Positions 55,580-63,758 of a stretch of 64,000 nt of DNA are shown here, piece by piece (positions within the stretch are counted from its first letter, which is position 1; the number at the start of each line of letters is the position of its first letter). The stretch spans positions 124,001 through 188,000 of the forward strand of contig NZ_AWOR01000046.1 in the NCBI RefSeq assembly GCF_000761245.1. Direction: 5' to 3'. Under the pieces are notes generated by a model, which saw nothing but the letters and a program-made list of their open reading frames with translations, was not told where the DNA came from and ran no database searches. This DNA comes from Comamonas testosteroni. GTDB lineage: Bacteria > Pseudomonadota > Gammaproteobacteria > Burkholderiales > Burkholderiaceae_C. Made by a program: the position numbers and the translations under genes.

Positions 55580-56579
55580 TGCGAATGCGGCAGCCATACA
55601 TGGCGGTACCGATGCGCTGGGCGTTCCGGCGCATGATTTTTCGACCAATCGCAATGCCTGCGGGCCTTGTCCCATGGCCGTGAGAGCGCTGCAGGCCGCC
55701 CATGTCGCGCAATACCCCGATCCACAATACAGGGCATTGCGCGCGCAGCTGGCGGCCTTTCATGGCGTGGCGGTCGAGCGCATCCTGATTGGCGCCAGCA
55801 GCAGCGAGCTGATTCATCGCCTCACGCTGCACGCCGTGCGCAGCGGTGCCAAAAGCGTGCAGTTTCCCCAGCACCACTATGGCGACTATCTGCAGGCCGC
55901 GCGGGTCTGGCGGCTGGCGCTGTGCCGTCGCACAGAAGCTGCCGTGGCGCCAGTGCTCAGCTGGGCCTGCGAGCCTTCAAGCCCGCTGGGGGCAATGGAA
56001 GACATCTGGGACGCCTGGCAGCAGCCGCCGGCGCAGAAGGAATGGCGCGTGCTGGATTGCGCCTATCGCCCGTTATGGCTGGAGGGCGAGCCACCCGAGC
56101 GCGATCTCGACGATGTCTGGCAGCTGTGGACGCCCAACAAGGCCCTGGGCATGACGGGCGTGCGCGCTGCCTATGCTATTGCCCCCCTGCATGCCGCGGC
56201 CGCAGAGCTGCAGGCGCTGAACGCGCTGGCGGCATCCTGGGTGGTGGGCTCGCATGGTGTGGCCATGCTGCAGGCCTGGGTGACGGACGAGGTGCAGCAA
56301 TGGCTGGGCCACAGCTTGATGACCTTGCGCCGCTGGAAGGCGCAGCAGTTGGCGTTGTGCGAGAGGCTGGGCTGGCAGGTCGTGCCCGGTCATCAGGCCA
56401 ATTACTTTGTCGCAGGTCTGCCGCTGGCAGAGCTTGAAACGCATCTGGCCGGCTTGCGTGCCCAGGGAATCAAGCTGCGCGACTGCGCAAGCTTTGGTCT
56501 GGGCGGTCATGTGCGGCTGGGCGTGCTGCCGCCCGTGTCGCAAGCCGCGCTGGAGCAGGCCTGGAAAAGCATTCAATGA
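55572..56579 (+). CDS. cobC: Threonine-phosphate decarboxylase-like aminotransferase (CobC)
   Basis: PLP-dependent class I/II enzyme that likely makes the aminopropanol phosphate linker, as CobC/CobD of the histidinol-phosphate aminotransferase branch. In 335 residues it shows HGGTDALGVPAHDFSTNRNA, ASSSELIHRLTLHAVRSG, WTPNKALGMTGVRAAYAIA with the PLP Lys, and HVRLGVLPP. ATG 55572 overlaps the cbiB end by 8 bases. Its stop overlaps the HipA-like gene (ATGA). Exact substrate is inferred from context. Confidence 0.9.
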   Translation: MFDANAAAIHGGTDALGVPAHDFSTNRNACGPCPMAVRALQAAHVAQYPDPQYRALRAQLAAFHGVAVERILIGASSSELIHRLTLHAVRSGAKSVQFPQHHYGDYLQAARVWRLALCRRTEAAVAPVLSWACEPSSPLGAMEDIWDAWQQPPAQKEWRVLDCAYRPLWLEGEPPERDLDDVWQLWTPNKALGMTGVRAAYAIAPLHAAAAELQALNALAASWVVGSHGVAMLQAWVTDEVQQWLGHSLMTLRRWKAQQLALCERLGWQVVPGHQANYFVAGLPLAELETHLAGLRAQGIKLRDCASFGLGGHVRLGVLPPVSQAALEQAWKSIQ

Positions 56580-57430
56580 CCCTGCCCATCAGACCTGATG
56601 GGCGCAAGGCGCTACTATTTCTCATGGACACTGAAACCCTGAAGCTGCGCTCGGTGCTGGTGGAGCGCTATGTCACGCCGCTGCGAGAAGGCGGCTCCAT
56701 GCCGGCAATTGTCGAGACCGACGATCTGGGCACCTATGTGCTCAAGTTCCGGGGGGCTGGGCAGGGCGTGCGGGCGCTGATGGCCGAGATCATCTCGGGC
56801 GGCATGGCGCGTGCGCTGGGCCTGCCGGTGCCCGAAATCGTGCTGTTACATTTGAAAGGCGATCTGTCCCGCACCGAGTCCGACCCCGAGATCCAGGACC
56901 TGATTCGTGCCAGCAACGGGCTGAACGTGGGGCTGGACTATCTGCCGGGCTCCATCAACTTCGACCCGGCGGTGGACGTGGTGGACGACGACTTCGCCTC
57001 GCGCCTAGTGTGGTTCGACACCCTTGTCAGCAATGTGGACCGCACGGCGCGTAACACCAATATGCTGATGTACCAGAAGCAACCCTGGCTGATCGATCAT
57101 GGCGCGAGCCTGACCTTTCACCATGCCTGGAACGGAATGGTTTCCGATCCGGCCAAGCCGTTTGCGCCCAGTGCCGAACATGTGCTGCTGCCGCAGGCCA
57201 GCCAGCTGGCACAGCTGGATGCGCAGCTGGCCGCCAAGCTGGGGCCTGAAGTGCTCAAGAGCATTCTGGACGAGGTGCCCGACTGCTTTCTGGAGCAGGC
57301 CGCTGCCGACAAAGAGGGCGATGTGCTCAAGAATGTGCAGGCTCATCGCGCGGCCTATGTGGATTATTTTGCGGCCCGGCTTGCCGAGCGTGGCCGCTGG
57401 TTGCAAGGAGTGATCGATGCTCGCGCATGA
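56576..57430 (+). CDS. HipA-like kinase inside the B12 operon
   Basis: A 284-residue protein of the HipA-like kinase family. The stretch VERYVTPLREGGSMPAIVE, DLGTYVLKFRGAGQGVRAL and SGGMARALGLPVPEIV form the N-lobe. VSNVDRTARNTNMLMY (about 150-165) resembles the catalytic D...N loop and PWLIDHGASLTFHH (about 170) the metal-binding Asp. It is paired with a DUF3037 gene, as is usual for this family. ATG 56576 overlaps cobC (ATGA); ATG 56624 is an alternative. No HipB-type antitoxin is adjacent. Substrate and role in B12 metabolism are unknown. Confidence 0.85.
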   Translation: MTLPIRPDGRKALLFLMDTETLKLRSVLVERYVTPLREGGSMPAIVETDDLGTYVLKFRGAGQGVRALMAEIISGGMARALGLPVPEIVLLHLKGDLSRTESDPEIQDLIRASNGLNVGLDYLPGSINFDPAVDVVDDDFASRLVWFDTLVSNVDRTARNTNMLMYQKQPWLIDHGASLTFHHAWNGMVSDPAKPFAPSAEHVLLPQASQLAQLDAQLAAKLGPEVLKSILDEVPDCFLEQAAADKEGDVLKNVQAHRAAYVDYFAARLAERGRWLQGVIDARA

Positions 57431-57818
57431 GGTCTACGACTACGCCATCGTGCGCGTGGTGCCGCGCGTGGAGCGTGAGGAATTTGTGAATGCGGGCGTG
57501 ATCCTCTCTTGCCAGCGCACCGGCCATCTACAGGCCGCCGTGGCCCTTGATGAAAAGCGTCTGCTGGCGCTGGACCCGAATGTGGATCTGGAGGCCGTGC
57601 ACCGTCATCTGGGCTCCATCGTGGCCATCTGCGAAGGCCGCGCCGATGGCGGGCCGATCGCGCAACTGCCCATGCGGGCGCGTTACCACTGGCTCACAGC
57701 CAAGCGCAGCAGCATCATCCAGACCTCGCCTTCGCATATGGGCATGTGCACCCATCCTGGCGAGGCGCTGAGCCGAATTCTGCAGCGCGTGGTGCTGCCC
57801 ATACAGGCAGGGAGTTAA
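57417..57818 (+). CDS. DUF3037 protein paired with the HipA-like kinase
   Basis: A 133-residue cytoplasmic protein of the DUF3037 family, unknown function. Family features are the opening YDYAIVRVVPRVEREEFVNA, GVILSCQRTGHLQAAVALDE and ARYHWLTAKRSSIIQTSPSH with its invariant-looking Arg/Ser/Gln stretch. AAGGAG lies 6 bases before ATG 57417, which is inside the kinase gene (14-base overlap). The stop is 3 bases before cobQ, so the pair is translated within the operon. Confidence 0.86.
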   Translation: MLAHEVYDYAIVRVVPRVEREEFVNAGVILSCQRTGHLQAAVALDEKRLLALDPNVDLEAVHRHLGSIVAICEGRADGGPIAQLPMRARYHWLTAKRSSIIQTSPSHMGMCTHPGEALSRILQRVVLPIQAGS

Positions 57819-57821
57819 GAC

Positions 57822-59276
57822 ATGACAGCACGTTGCATCATGGTGCTGGGCACCAGCAGTGGCGCGGGCAAGAGCTGGGTGGCCACGGCGCTGTGCGCCT
57901 ACTATCGAAGCCAGGGCCTGAAGGTCGCGCCTTTCAAGGCGCAGAACATGAGCAATAACGCGCGTGTCGTCGCCACGCCGCAGGGCCAGTGGGGCGAGAT
58001 CGGTACGGCACAGTATCTACAGGCCCTGGCGGCGGGGACCGTGCCCGATGTGCGCATGAATCCGCTGCTGCTCAAGCCAGAGGCCGACACGCGCAGTCAG
58101 GTCGTGCTGTTCGGCCAGGTCAATGATGAACTGAGCGCCATGCCCTGGCGCGGGCGAAGCCTCAAGGTCTGGCCGCAGATCGCACAGGCACTGGACGAGT
58201 TGCGTGCCGAAAACGATGTGGTAGTGATCGAAGGCGCGGGCTCGCCGGCCGAGATCAATCTGCATGCCAGCGATGTGGTCAATATGCGCGTGGCCAAGCA
58301 TTGCAACGCGCATTGTCTGCTGGTGTCCGATATCGACCGTGGCGGAGCCTTCGCCCATCTCTACGGCACCTGGGCATTGCTGCCCGAGGACGAGCAAAAG
58401 CTCATCAAGGGCTTTGTGCTCAACAAGTTTCGCGGCGATGCGGCTTTGCTGGCGCCGGCACCCCAGATGCTGGAAGACAAGACCGGCGTGCCCACCGTGG
58501 CCTGCATTCCCATGCAGTTCCAGCATGGTCTGCCCGAGGAGGACGGCGTGTTCGATGATCGCGGCAGCGCGGGGGCCGGGCAGGCCGTTCACACCACGAT
58601 TGCCATCATCGCCTATCCGCGCATCAGCAATCTCGACGAGTTCCAGCCGCTGCTGCAAGTGCCCGGCCTGCGCGTGGTCTGGGCGCGTTCGCCCGCGCAA
58701 CTCGCGGATGCGGACTGGGTCATTCTGCCGGGCAGCAAGGCCACGGCTGCAGACCTGGCCTGGATGCGTGCTCAAGGGCTGGATGCGGCCGTAGTCACCC
58801 ATGCCGAACTCGGCAAGCGCGTGCTGGGCATTTGCGGCGGTCTGCAGATGCTGGGCGAGGCGCTGATCGATCTGCATGGCGTGGACGGCAATGCCGCAGG
58901 CCTGGGCCTGCTGCCGCTGGCGACGCTGTTTGCCCAGGACAAGACCGTGCAGCCGACGAGCTTGAAATTGCCAGAGCTGCAAGTCCCCTGGAGTGCCCTT
59001 AGCGGTGTGACGGCGCGAGGCTACGAGATCCACCACGGCCAGACCAGCTTGCGCGCCGACATGCAGGCGGCTGGCGCGCAGCCGGCGCGGGAGCTGCTGC
59101 CAGGCATGCTGTGGCAAGGAGGCAATAGCGCCGTGGTCGGCACCTATCTGCATGGCCTGTTTGAAAATGCCGAGGTGATTCACGCGCTGTTCGGCCACGA
59201 TGCACCCAGCCTGGAGCAGGTGTTTGCTCGGCTGGCACAGGGCGTGGAGCAATGGTTTGAGCCCGGCGCGCTCTGA
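57822..59276 (+). CDS. cobQ: Cobyric acid synthase
   Basis: Amidates side chains b, d, e and g of adenosylcobyrinic acid a,c-diamide. The 484-residue protein has the P-loop GTSSGAGKSWVATALCAYY, APFKAQNMSNNARV, MNPLLLKPEADTRSQV, IEGAGSPAEINL, and a C-terminal amidotransferase domain with Cys in VLGICGGLQMLG and the His/Glu end GTYLHGLFEN. It begins 3 bases after DUF3037 and is 1.5 codons short of overlapping it. The gene marks the end of the tightly coupled part of the operon. Confidence 0.97.
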   Translation: MTARCIMVLGTSSGAGKSWVATALCAYYRSQGLKVAPFKAQNMSNNARVVATPQGQWGEIGTAQYLQALAAGTVPDVRMNPLLLKPEADTRSQVVLFGQVNDELSAMPWRGRSLKVWPQIAQALDELRAENDVVVIEGAGSPAEINLHASDVVNMRVAKHCNAHCLLVSDIDRGGAFAHLYGTWALLPEDEQKLIKGFVLNKFRGDAALLAPAPQMLEDKTGVPTVACIPMQFQHGLPEEDGVFDDRGSAGAGQAVHTTIAIIAYPRISNLDEFQPLLQVPGLRVVWARSPAQLADADWVILPGSKATAADLAWMRAQGLDAAVVTHAELGKRVLGICGGLQMLGEALIDLHGVDGNAAGLGLLPLATLFAQDKTVQPTSLKLPELQVPWSALSGVTARGYEIHHGQTSLRADMQAAGAQPARELLPGMLWQGGNSAVVGTYLHGLFENAEVIHALFGHDAPSLEQVFARLAQGVEQWFEPGAL

Positions 59277-59393
59277 GCGCCTGCAGCAGCTGTAGGACTG
59301 ATCCTTCGGGCTCATAGCCGCTGAACCGATAAGCCCAGCCTGAGAGTGCGTGCAAGCTGACCGAGCTATTCACTTTCTGGAATGGAGTTGCGT

Positions 59394-59822
59394 ATGGCTT
59401 TTTTCAAGGTTCAGACTCTTCAACTTGCCTTGGGTGCGGCGGTCTTGTCACTGGCAGGCATGGCAGGCGCGCAGACGGATGCGGCCAAGCCGGCGGCTGA
59501 GGCAGCTGCGGTGGATGCGGCCAAGCCAGCCATGAAGAAGCACCACCACCGTCATCATCAAAAGGGCCAGCGACCCATGCGCGAGAGCAATTCGTCTTCG
59601 CGCGAGGCGATGGCTGCCAGTGCCGAAGCCAAGAAGGGTAAGCTCGATGACGGCCAAGGCCTCAGCCAGTACCAGCGCAATGCCTATGCACGCTGCGGCG
59701 TGTTCAAGACCGAAGTCGATCAGCAGGCTTGTATGGCGCGCGTCAAGGACGGAGCGGTCAGCGGCTCGGTCAAGGATGGCGGCATCCTGCGCGAAATCAC
59801 GGTGGAGGAAGTCATTCGCTGA
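59394..59822 (+). CDS. Secreted His-rich protein of unknown function
   Basis: A 142-residue predicted periplasmic protein. A signal peptide (LQLALGAAVLSLAGMAGAQ) is followed by an Ala/Lys region with the cluster KKHHHRHHQKGQ near residue 50 and a C-terminal part with two Cys (YARCGVFKTEVDQQACMARV), likely a disulfide. It ends REITVEEVI. GGAG lies about 8 bases upstream of ATG 59394. It sits between cobQ and cobT; metal binding by the His cluster is plausible, but cobalt specificity is not shown. I know no functional family. Confidence 0.78.
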   Translation: MAFFKVQTLQLALGAAVLSLAGMAGAQTDAAKPAAEAAAVDAAKPAMKKHHHRHHQKGQRPMRESNSSSREAMAASAEAKKGKLDDGQGLSQYQRNAYARCGVFKTEVDQQACMARVKDGAVSGSVKDGGILREITVEEVIR

Positions 59823-59845
59823 TGCCTTTGCTGCGTCTCCAGTCA

Positions 59846-59866
59846 AGGCCCCCAGGGGCCTTTTTC
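59846..59866 (+). terminator. Terminator after the His-rich protein
   Basis: AAGGCCC, short CCAG loop, GGGCCTT, then a T-run (59862-59866). It separates the cobQ side from cobT, implying a second promoter for cobT. Confidence 0.75.
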
Positions 59867-59992
59867 ATATCTGCCGCGGGCCATCGGTGAACTTGGTGCC
59901 TGGTCAGCAATGAAAGCGCGATACTTGCAGGATCGCAAACACGTGCCTTCTGCATCCCGGTGGTGGATGGCACCCAGGCCTGATCACCGGGA

Positions 59993-61117
59993 ATGACTGC
60001 ACGCATGAGTTCCGCTTCCTTTTCCGATTCCCTACCGTCCACCCTCTGGTCCTGCCCGCAGGTGCCGGACATCCATGATGCGGCACTGCAAGCCCGTGTT
60101 CAGCATCGCCTGGACTTCAAGACCAAGCCCCAGGGATCGCTGGGCGTGCTGGAGCAACTGGCCTTGCGCATTGCGGGCATCGTGGGCGGCGAGAACCCCA
60201 GTCTGTATGCGCCGCAGATGGTGGTGTTCGCGGCGGACCACGGGCTGGCCGCCCAGGGTGTGTCGGCCTATCCCGTCGATGTGACCTGGCAGATGGTGGA
60301 GAACTTTCTCTCCGGCGGGGCCGCCGTGAGCGTGCTGTCGCAGCAGAACGGGATTGATCTGAATGTGGTGGACTGCGGCGTGGCCCGCGACTTTGAGGTG
60401 CGCGAGCAGGATCCTGCGCACAAGCTGCCCAAGGCCCATGAGCCTCGCCTGTGGCGGCGCAAGGTGGCCTATGGCACGGCAGACTGCAGCCAGGGCCCGG
60501 CCATGAGCGAGGCCCAATGTGCGATGGCGCTGCGCAATGGGGGAGAACTGGTCAAGAAGCTGCCGGGTAATGCACTGTTGCTGGGCGAGATGGGCATAGG
60601 CAATACATCCAGCGCTTCATTGCTGCTGGCGCGTCTGTGTGCGGAACCGATAGAGGAAGTGACTGGAGTGGGTACGGGCCTGAGTAGCGAAGGCCTGGCG
60701 CGCAAGATCGCCGTGCTTCGGCAGGTGTTGGATCTCCATGCCGACGTGCAAGATCCACTGGCCGTGCTGGCAGCCATGGGCGGGCTGGAGATAGCCACCA
60801 TGACTGGAGCCGTGCTGCAGGCCGCTGCCGAGCGTCGCCTGATCGTGGTGGACGGTTTCATTACCACGGCCGCCGTGCTGGTGGCCAGCCGTCTGCAGCC
60901 CCATGTGCTGCAGCGCTGCGTGTATGCGCATCGCTCGGGCGAGCCTGGACATGCCCGCCTGCTGGCTCATCTGCAGGCCCAGCCCATGCTGGACTGGCAA
61001 CTGCGCCTGGGTGAGGGCTCGGGCGCGGCCCTGGTCTGGCCGCTGCTGCGCTCGGCCTGCACCATGCTCAACGAGATGGCCAGCTTTGAATCGGCCGGCG
61101 TCAGCACCAAGAGCTGA
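59993..61117 (+). CDS. cobT: Nicotinate-nucleotide-dimethylbenzimidazole phosphoribosyltransferase
   Basis: CobT makes alpha-ribazole phosphate from nicotinate mononucleotide and dimethylbenzimidazole, the product of BluB encoded nearby. The 374-residue protein has LDFKTKPQGSLGVLEQLALR, VVFAADHGLAAQGVSAYP, LLLGEMGIGNTSSASLLLAR, VDGFITTAAVLVA and LRLGEGSGAALVWPLL, where the Glu of GEGSG is the catalytic base. ATG 60005 is an alternative start; neither has a well-spaced ribosome site. cobS is not next to it. It is followed by a dispersed repeat and convergent nth. Confidence 0.95.
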   Translation: MTARMSSASFSDSLPSTLWSCPQVPDIHDAALQARVQHRLDFKTKPQGSLGVLEQLALRIAGIVGGENPSLYAPQMVVFAADHGLAAQGVSAYPVDVTWQMVENFLSGGAAVSVLSQQNGIDLNVVDCGVARDFEVREQDPAHKLPKAHEPRLWRRKVAYGTADCSQGPAMSEAQCAMALRNGGELVKKLPGNALLLGEMGIGNTSSASLLLARLCAEPIEEVTGVGTGLSSEGLARKIAVLRQVLDLHADVQDPLAVLAAMGGLEIATMTGAVLQAAAERRLIVVDGFITTAAVLVASRLQPHVLQRCVYAHRSGEPGHARLLAHLQAQPMLDWQLRLGEGSGAALVWPLLRSACTMLNEMASFESAGVSTKS

Positions 61118-61124
61118 GGAACTT

Positions 61125-61182
61125 GCAAAAAATATAGCTTCAAGAGCTTGATGGGTATGCGTTTGAGACGCTTTTAGATCTT
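61125..61182 (+). repeat. Dispersed repeat between cobT and nth, copy R6
   Basis: Reads CAAAAAATATAGCTTCAAGA, GCTTGATGGGTATGCG and TTTGAGACGC, matching the repeat core in plus orientation. It contains the stop codon of nth (61174-61176 on minus). Confidence 0.65.
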
Positions 61183-61830
61183 TTTTCCTGATGTCGGTGC
61201 CGGAGTTTTGGGCGTGAAATCGCAGTACTGCGAGACCACGCATTCCCAGCAGCGCGGCTTGCGCGCCTGGCAGACATAGCGGCCCAGCAGGATCAGCCAG
61301 TGGTGGGAGTCCACCGCGTATTCCTCGGGTACGCGCTTGAGCAGTTGCTTCTCGACTTCCAGCGGATTCTTGCCTGGTGCCAGCCCCGTGCGGTTGCTGA
61401 CGCGGAAGATGTGCGTGTCAACGGCCATGGTGGGCTGGCCGAAAGCCACGTTGAGCACCACATTGGCGGTCTTGCGGCCCACACCGGGAAGGGCTTCCAG
61501 CTCTTCGCGGGTTCTGGGTACTGTGCCTCCATGCAGCTGAACCAGCATGCGGCAGGTCTCCATCAGGTGCTTTGCCTTGCTGCGGTACAGGCCTATGGTC
61601 TTGATATAGCTCTCCAGCCCATCAAGCCCCAGATCCAGAATAGCCTGCGGAGTGTTGGCAACAGGAAAAAGCCTGCGCGTGGCCTTGTTCACCCCTACGT
61701 CGGTGGCCTGGGCAGACAGTAGTACGGCGGTCAGCAACTCGAACACCGTGGTGTATTCCAGCTCGGTTTGTGGCGTGGGGTTGGCGGCCTTGAGCGCTGC
61801 AAAAAACGGCGCTATATCGTTTTTCTTCAT
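61174..61830 (-). CDS. nth: Endonuclease III
   Basis: Base-excision repair glycosylase/AP lyase for oxidised pyrimidines. The 218-residue protein has the helix-hairpin-helix LEALPGVGRKTANVVLN with the catalytic Lys, AVDTHIFRVSNRTGL with the catalytic Asp, and the C-terminal 4Fe-4S Cys set CQARKPRCWECVVSQYC. The last codons (GKKI-stop) lie in a dispersed repeat, so the C-terminal tail beyond the FeS loop may be repeat-derived. Length and order fit standard Nth. Confidence 0.96.
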   Translation of the reverse strand: MKKNDIAPFFAALKAANPTPQTELEYTTVFELLTAVLLSAQATDVGVNKATRRLFPVANTPQAILDLGLDGLESYIKTIGLYRSKAKHLMETCRMLVQLHGGTVPRTREELEALPGVGRKTANVVLNVAFGQPTMAVDTHIFRVSNRTGLAPGKNPLEVEKQLLKRVPEEYAVDSHHWLILLGRYVCQARKPRCWECVVSQYCDFTPKTPAPTSGKKI

Positions 61831-61869
61831 GGGCGATATTGTGGCTTGTCGTTCAGGGGGAGGAATAAA

Positions 61870-61897
61870 GAAAAAGCCGCTGCGATATACAGCGGCT
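61870..61897 (-). terminator. Minus-strand terminator after the TpsB gene
   Basis: On the minus strand AGCCGCTG pairs with CAGCGGCT around a 7-base loop, followed by TTTTTCTTTATT (plus A-run at 61870-61874). It ends the two-partner secretion transporter unit before nth. Confidence 0.85.
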
Positions 61898-61919
61898 CGG
61901 CGGGTGGCGCTGCGGCGAG

Positions 61920-63626
61920 TCAGGGGTCCAGGTTGTAGCTCAACACAAGGCTGTAGCGCAGCTCCCGATCAGGATTGTTGACGGAGCGATCGCCCAGCGG
62001 TTTGCTCATGGCCAGGTCCAGTGCGTAGTGGCGGCTGTCGGACAGGCGCAGCCCCAGGCTGGCAGAGCGCAGCGTATTGCCTTTGACACCGCTGGTCTGC
62101 TGATGCGTGCGTGCCCACTCATAGAGCAGATAGGGTTCGGCCGACTTAATCCAGGCCTGGTTGATGAGGAACTGGTAGTTGAGCTCGGCACTGGCGCCTA
62201 CGCCGGAATCGCCAGAGAACTCGCCAGCCTGATAGCCGCGGCCGTAGCGGGTGGAGCCAAAGGAGATTTTCTCCGGGACGGGAAGAATGTCGGCACTGTA
62301 TTGCCCGCCCACGGCAAAAGCGGCGCCCATCTTGTTGGCGAAGCGATGGCGCTGTGCATAGTCTGCGGTGATGCGTGTGAAGTCCAGCTTGGCCGAGTTT
62401 TCAAACTTTTGCAGCAAGCCCTGGCGATAGTAGAGGTCCAGATTCTTGTAGGCACCCAGGCTGTCCAGGCCGTGGGCCAGCAAGACCGAAGCCGAGCGTG
62501 TGGTGTTCTTGCCAAAGGACGCCCAGGCCATTTGCGCATAGAGCGTGCGAACCTTTTCCTCGCGCAGCAGGGAGGCCTGGCTATCGGCCAGTTCACGGCT
62601 GTAATTGATGGCATACAGACCCGCCGTGGTGCTGAGCTGTGTGGTGTTGCTCAAGATCCATGGGTGGCTGATATTGAAGTCCAGCTTGCGCTGCTGTGTC
62701 AGGTCATCAATGCCGGGAACGCGCGTTGCCGGCGGGTTGAAGCTGCGGTAGTCGGAATAGCTGACACGTGCCTGCGTGCCCTCGGGTGTCAGCTGCTGAG
62801 TGAAGCCGATGCTGCCGAAACGCTCCTTGTCGGGGTTCTGCAACATCGCCGAAGCCTGAAGCTGGCTGCCTGCCCACAAGGGGTCATTCAGGGTGAGAGA
62901 GGCAATGATGCGCGGCGTGGGCTTGCGCGCCTCGCCCCCGACGGTGACGGCAATGGGCTTGTGCTTGGATTTGATGACCAGGGGCACCGCACCATCGGTG
63001 GTGGTCGGCAGATTGGCCGACGCCGTGATCTGCACTCCGGGAAGGCGTGCCATCAACTGGGTCTGGTGCTGAAAGGTCTTGGTGGTCAAGGGCCTCTCAT
63101 TGAGCAGCGGCTGGGCAATTTCGCGTATCTGGTCCTCGGAGCGGCCGAAATTTCCCTCGAGATTCAAGCTCTGCACATAGCCCTCGACCACGATGACCTG
63201 CACCGCGCCATTGGCAAAGTCTTGCGGCGGCAGGTAGGCAAAAGACAGGGCGTAACCATGGCGTTGATACAGTTCGCTGACCTTCTGGGTCGCGGCGTTG
63301 AGCTCGCCCACCGTATGCGTGCCGTTGATAAAGGGCGTGAAAAGCGCGCTGACCTCTTCGAAAGGAATCGCCGTGCTTCCCTGCACGTTGACACCACGTA
63401 CTGCGACCCGGAGGTTGATGAGATCCTGGGCACTTGGCTGAGGCTTGTCTATCTGCACCGATACCTGTTTGGGCTGCTGCAGATTCCTTGCAGATTCGGG
63501 GGTCTGGGGCAGACTGTTGAGCGGGTTGCCTGCCTGCTGTGACCAGGCCAGCGGAGCCCAGGCCGCAAGTACCAACGCCTGAATCCTGGAGCCGATGCGG
63601 CCCTGTGGTTTTGCTTTTGACTGCAA
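61920..63626 (-). CDS. Two-partner secretion outer-membrane transporter (TpsB/ShlB-FhaC type)
   Basis: Outer-membrane channel that exports a partner TpsA exoprotein. From TTG 63626 it has 568 residues: signal peptide (IQALVLAAWAPLAWSQQA), a POTRA-type domain (LRVAVRGVNVQGSTAIPFEE to about 150), a second POTRA-like part and a C-terminal 16-strand barrel with the conserved STRYGRGYQAGEFSGDSG loop. TTG 63626 follows CAGGAGGG; an ATG at 63659 is the alternative and would add 11 residues. A Gly-rich protein lies just upstream in the same direction and could be a partner. Confidence 0.88.
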   Translation of the reverse strand: MQSKAKPQGRIGSRIQALVLAAWAPLAWSQQAGNPLNSLPQTPESARNLQQPKQVSVQIDKPQPSAQDLINLRVAVRGVNVQGSTAIPFEEVSALFTPFINGTHTVGELNAATQKVSELYQRHGYALSFAYLPPQDFANGAVQVIVVEGYVQSLNLEGNFGRSEDQIREIAQPLLNERPLTTKTFQHQTQLMARLPGVQITASANLPTTTDGAVPLVIKSKHKPIAVTVGGEARKPTPRIIASLTLNDPLWAGSQLQASAMLQNPDKERFGSIGFTQQLTPEGTQARVSYSDYRSFNPPATRVPGIDDLTQQRKLDFNISHPWILSNTTQLSTTAGLYAINYSRELADSQASLLREEKVRTLYAQMAWASFGKNTTRSASVLLAHGLDSLGAYKNLDLYYRQGLLQKFENSAKLDFTRITADYAQRHRFANKMGAAFAVGGQYSADILPVPEKISFGSTRYGRGYQAGEFSGDSGVGASAELNYQFLINQAWIKSAEPYLLYEWARTHQQTSGVKGNTLRSASLGLRLSDSRHYALDLAMSKPLGDRSVNNPDRELRYSLVLSYNLDP

Positions 63627-63699
63627 AAGTCCCTCCTGTTCTATTTTTATGACTCTCATTGTTCCCTACATCCCCAGAACTGGGTATGGGGCTGTCGTA

Positions 63700-63722
63700 A
63701 AAAAGCCCGCCTGAAGGCGGGC
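63700..63722 (-). terminator. Minus-strand terminator after the Gly-rich protein
   Basis: GCCCGCC, TGAA loop, GGCGGGC, with an A-run at 63699-63704 that forms the T-run on minus. It ends the gene that runs off the right edge and separates it from the TpsB gene. Confidence 0.88.
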
Positions 63723-63758
63723 CAGGCTCAAGCGGTGCACAGGCCACCGCCGTTTCCC

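Noticed and set aside
59880-60000. Possible second cobalamin riboswitch before cobT
   Set aside because: Only 170 bases lie between genes and no B12-box-like stretch is present.
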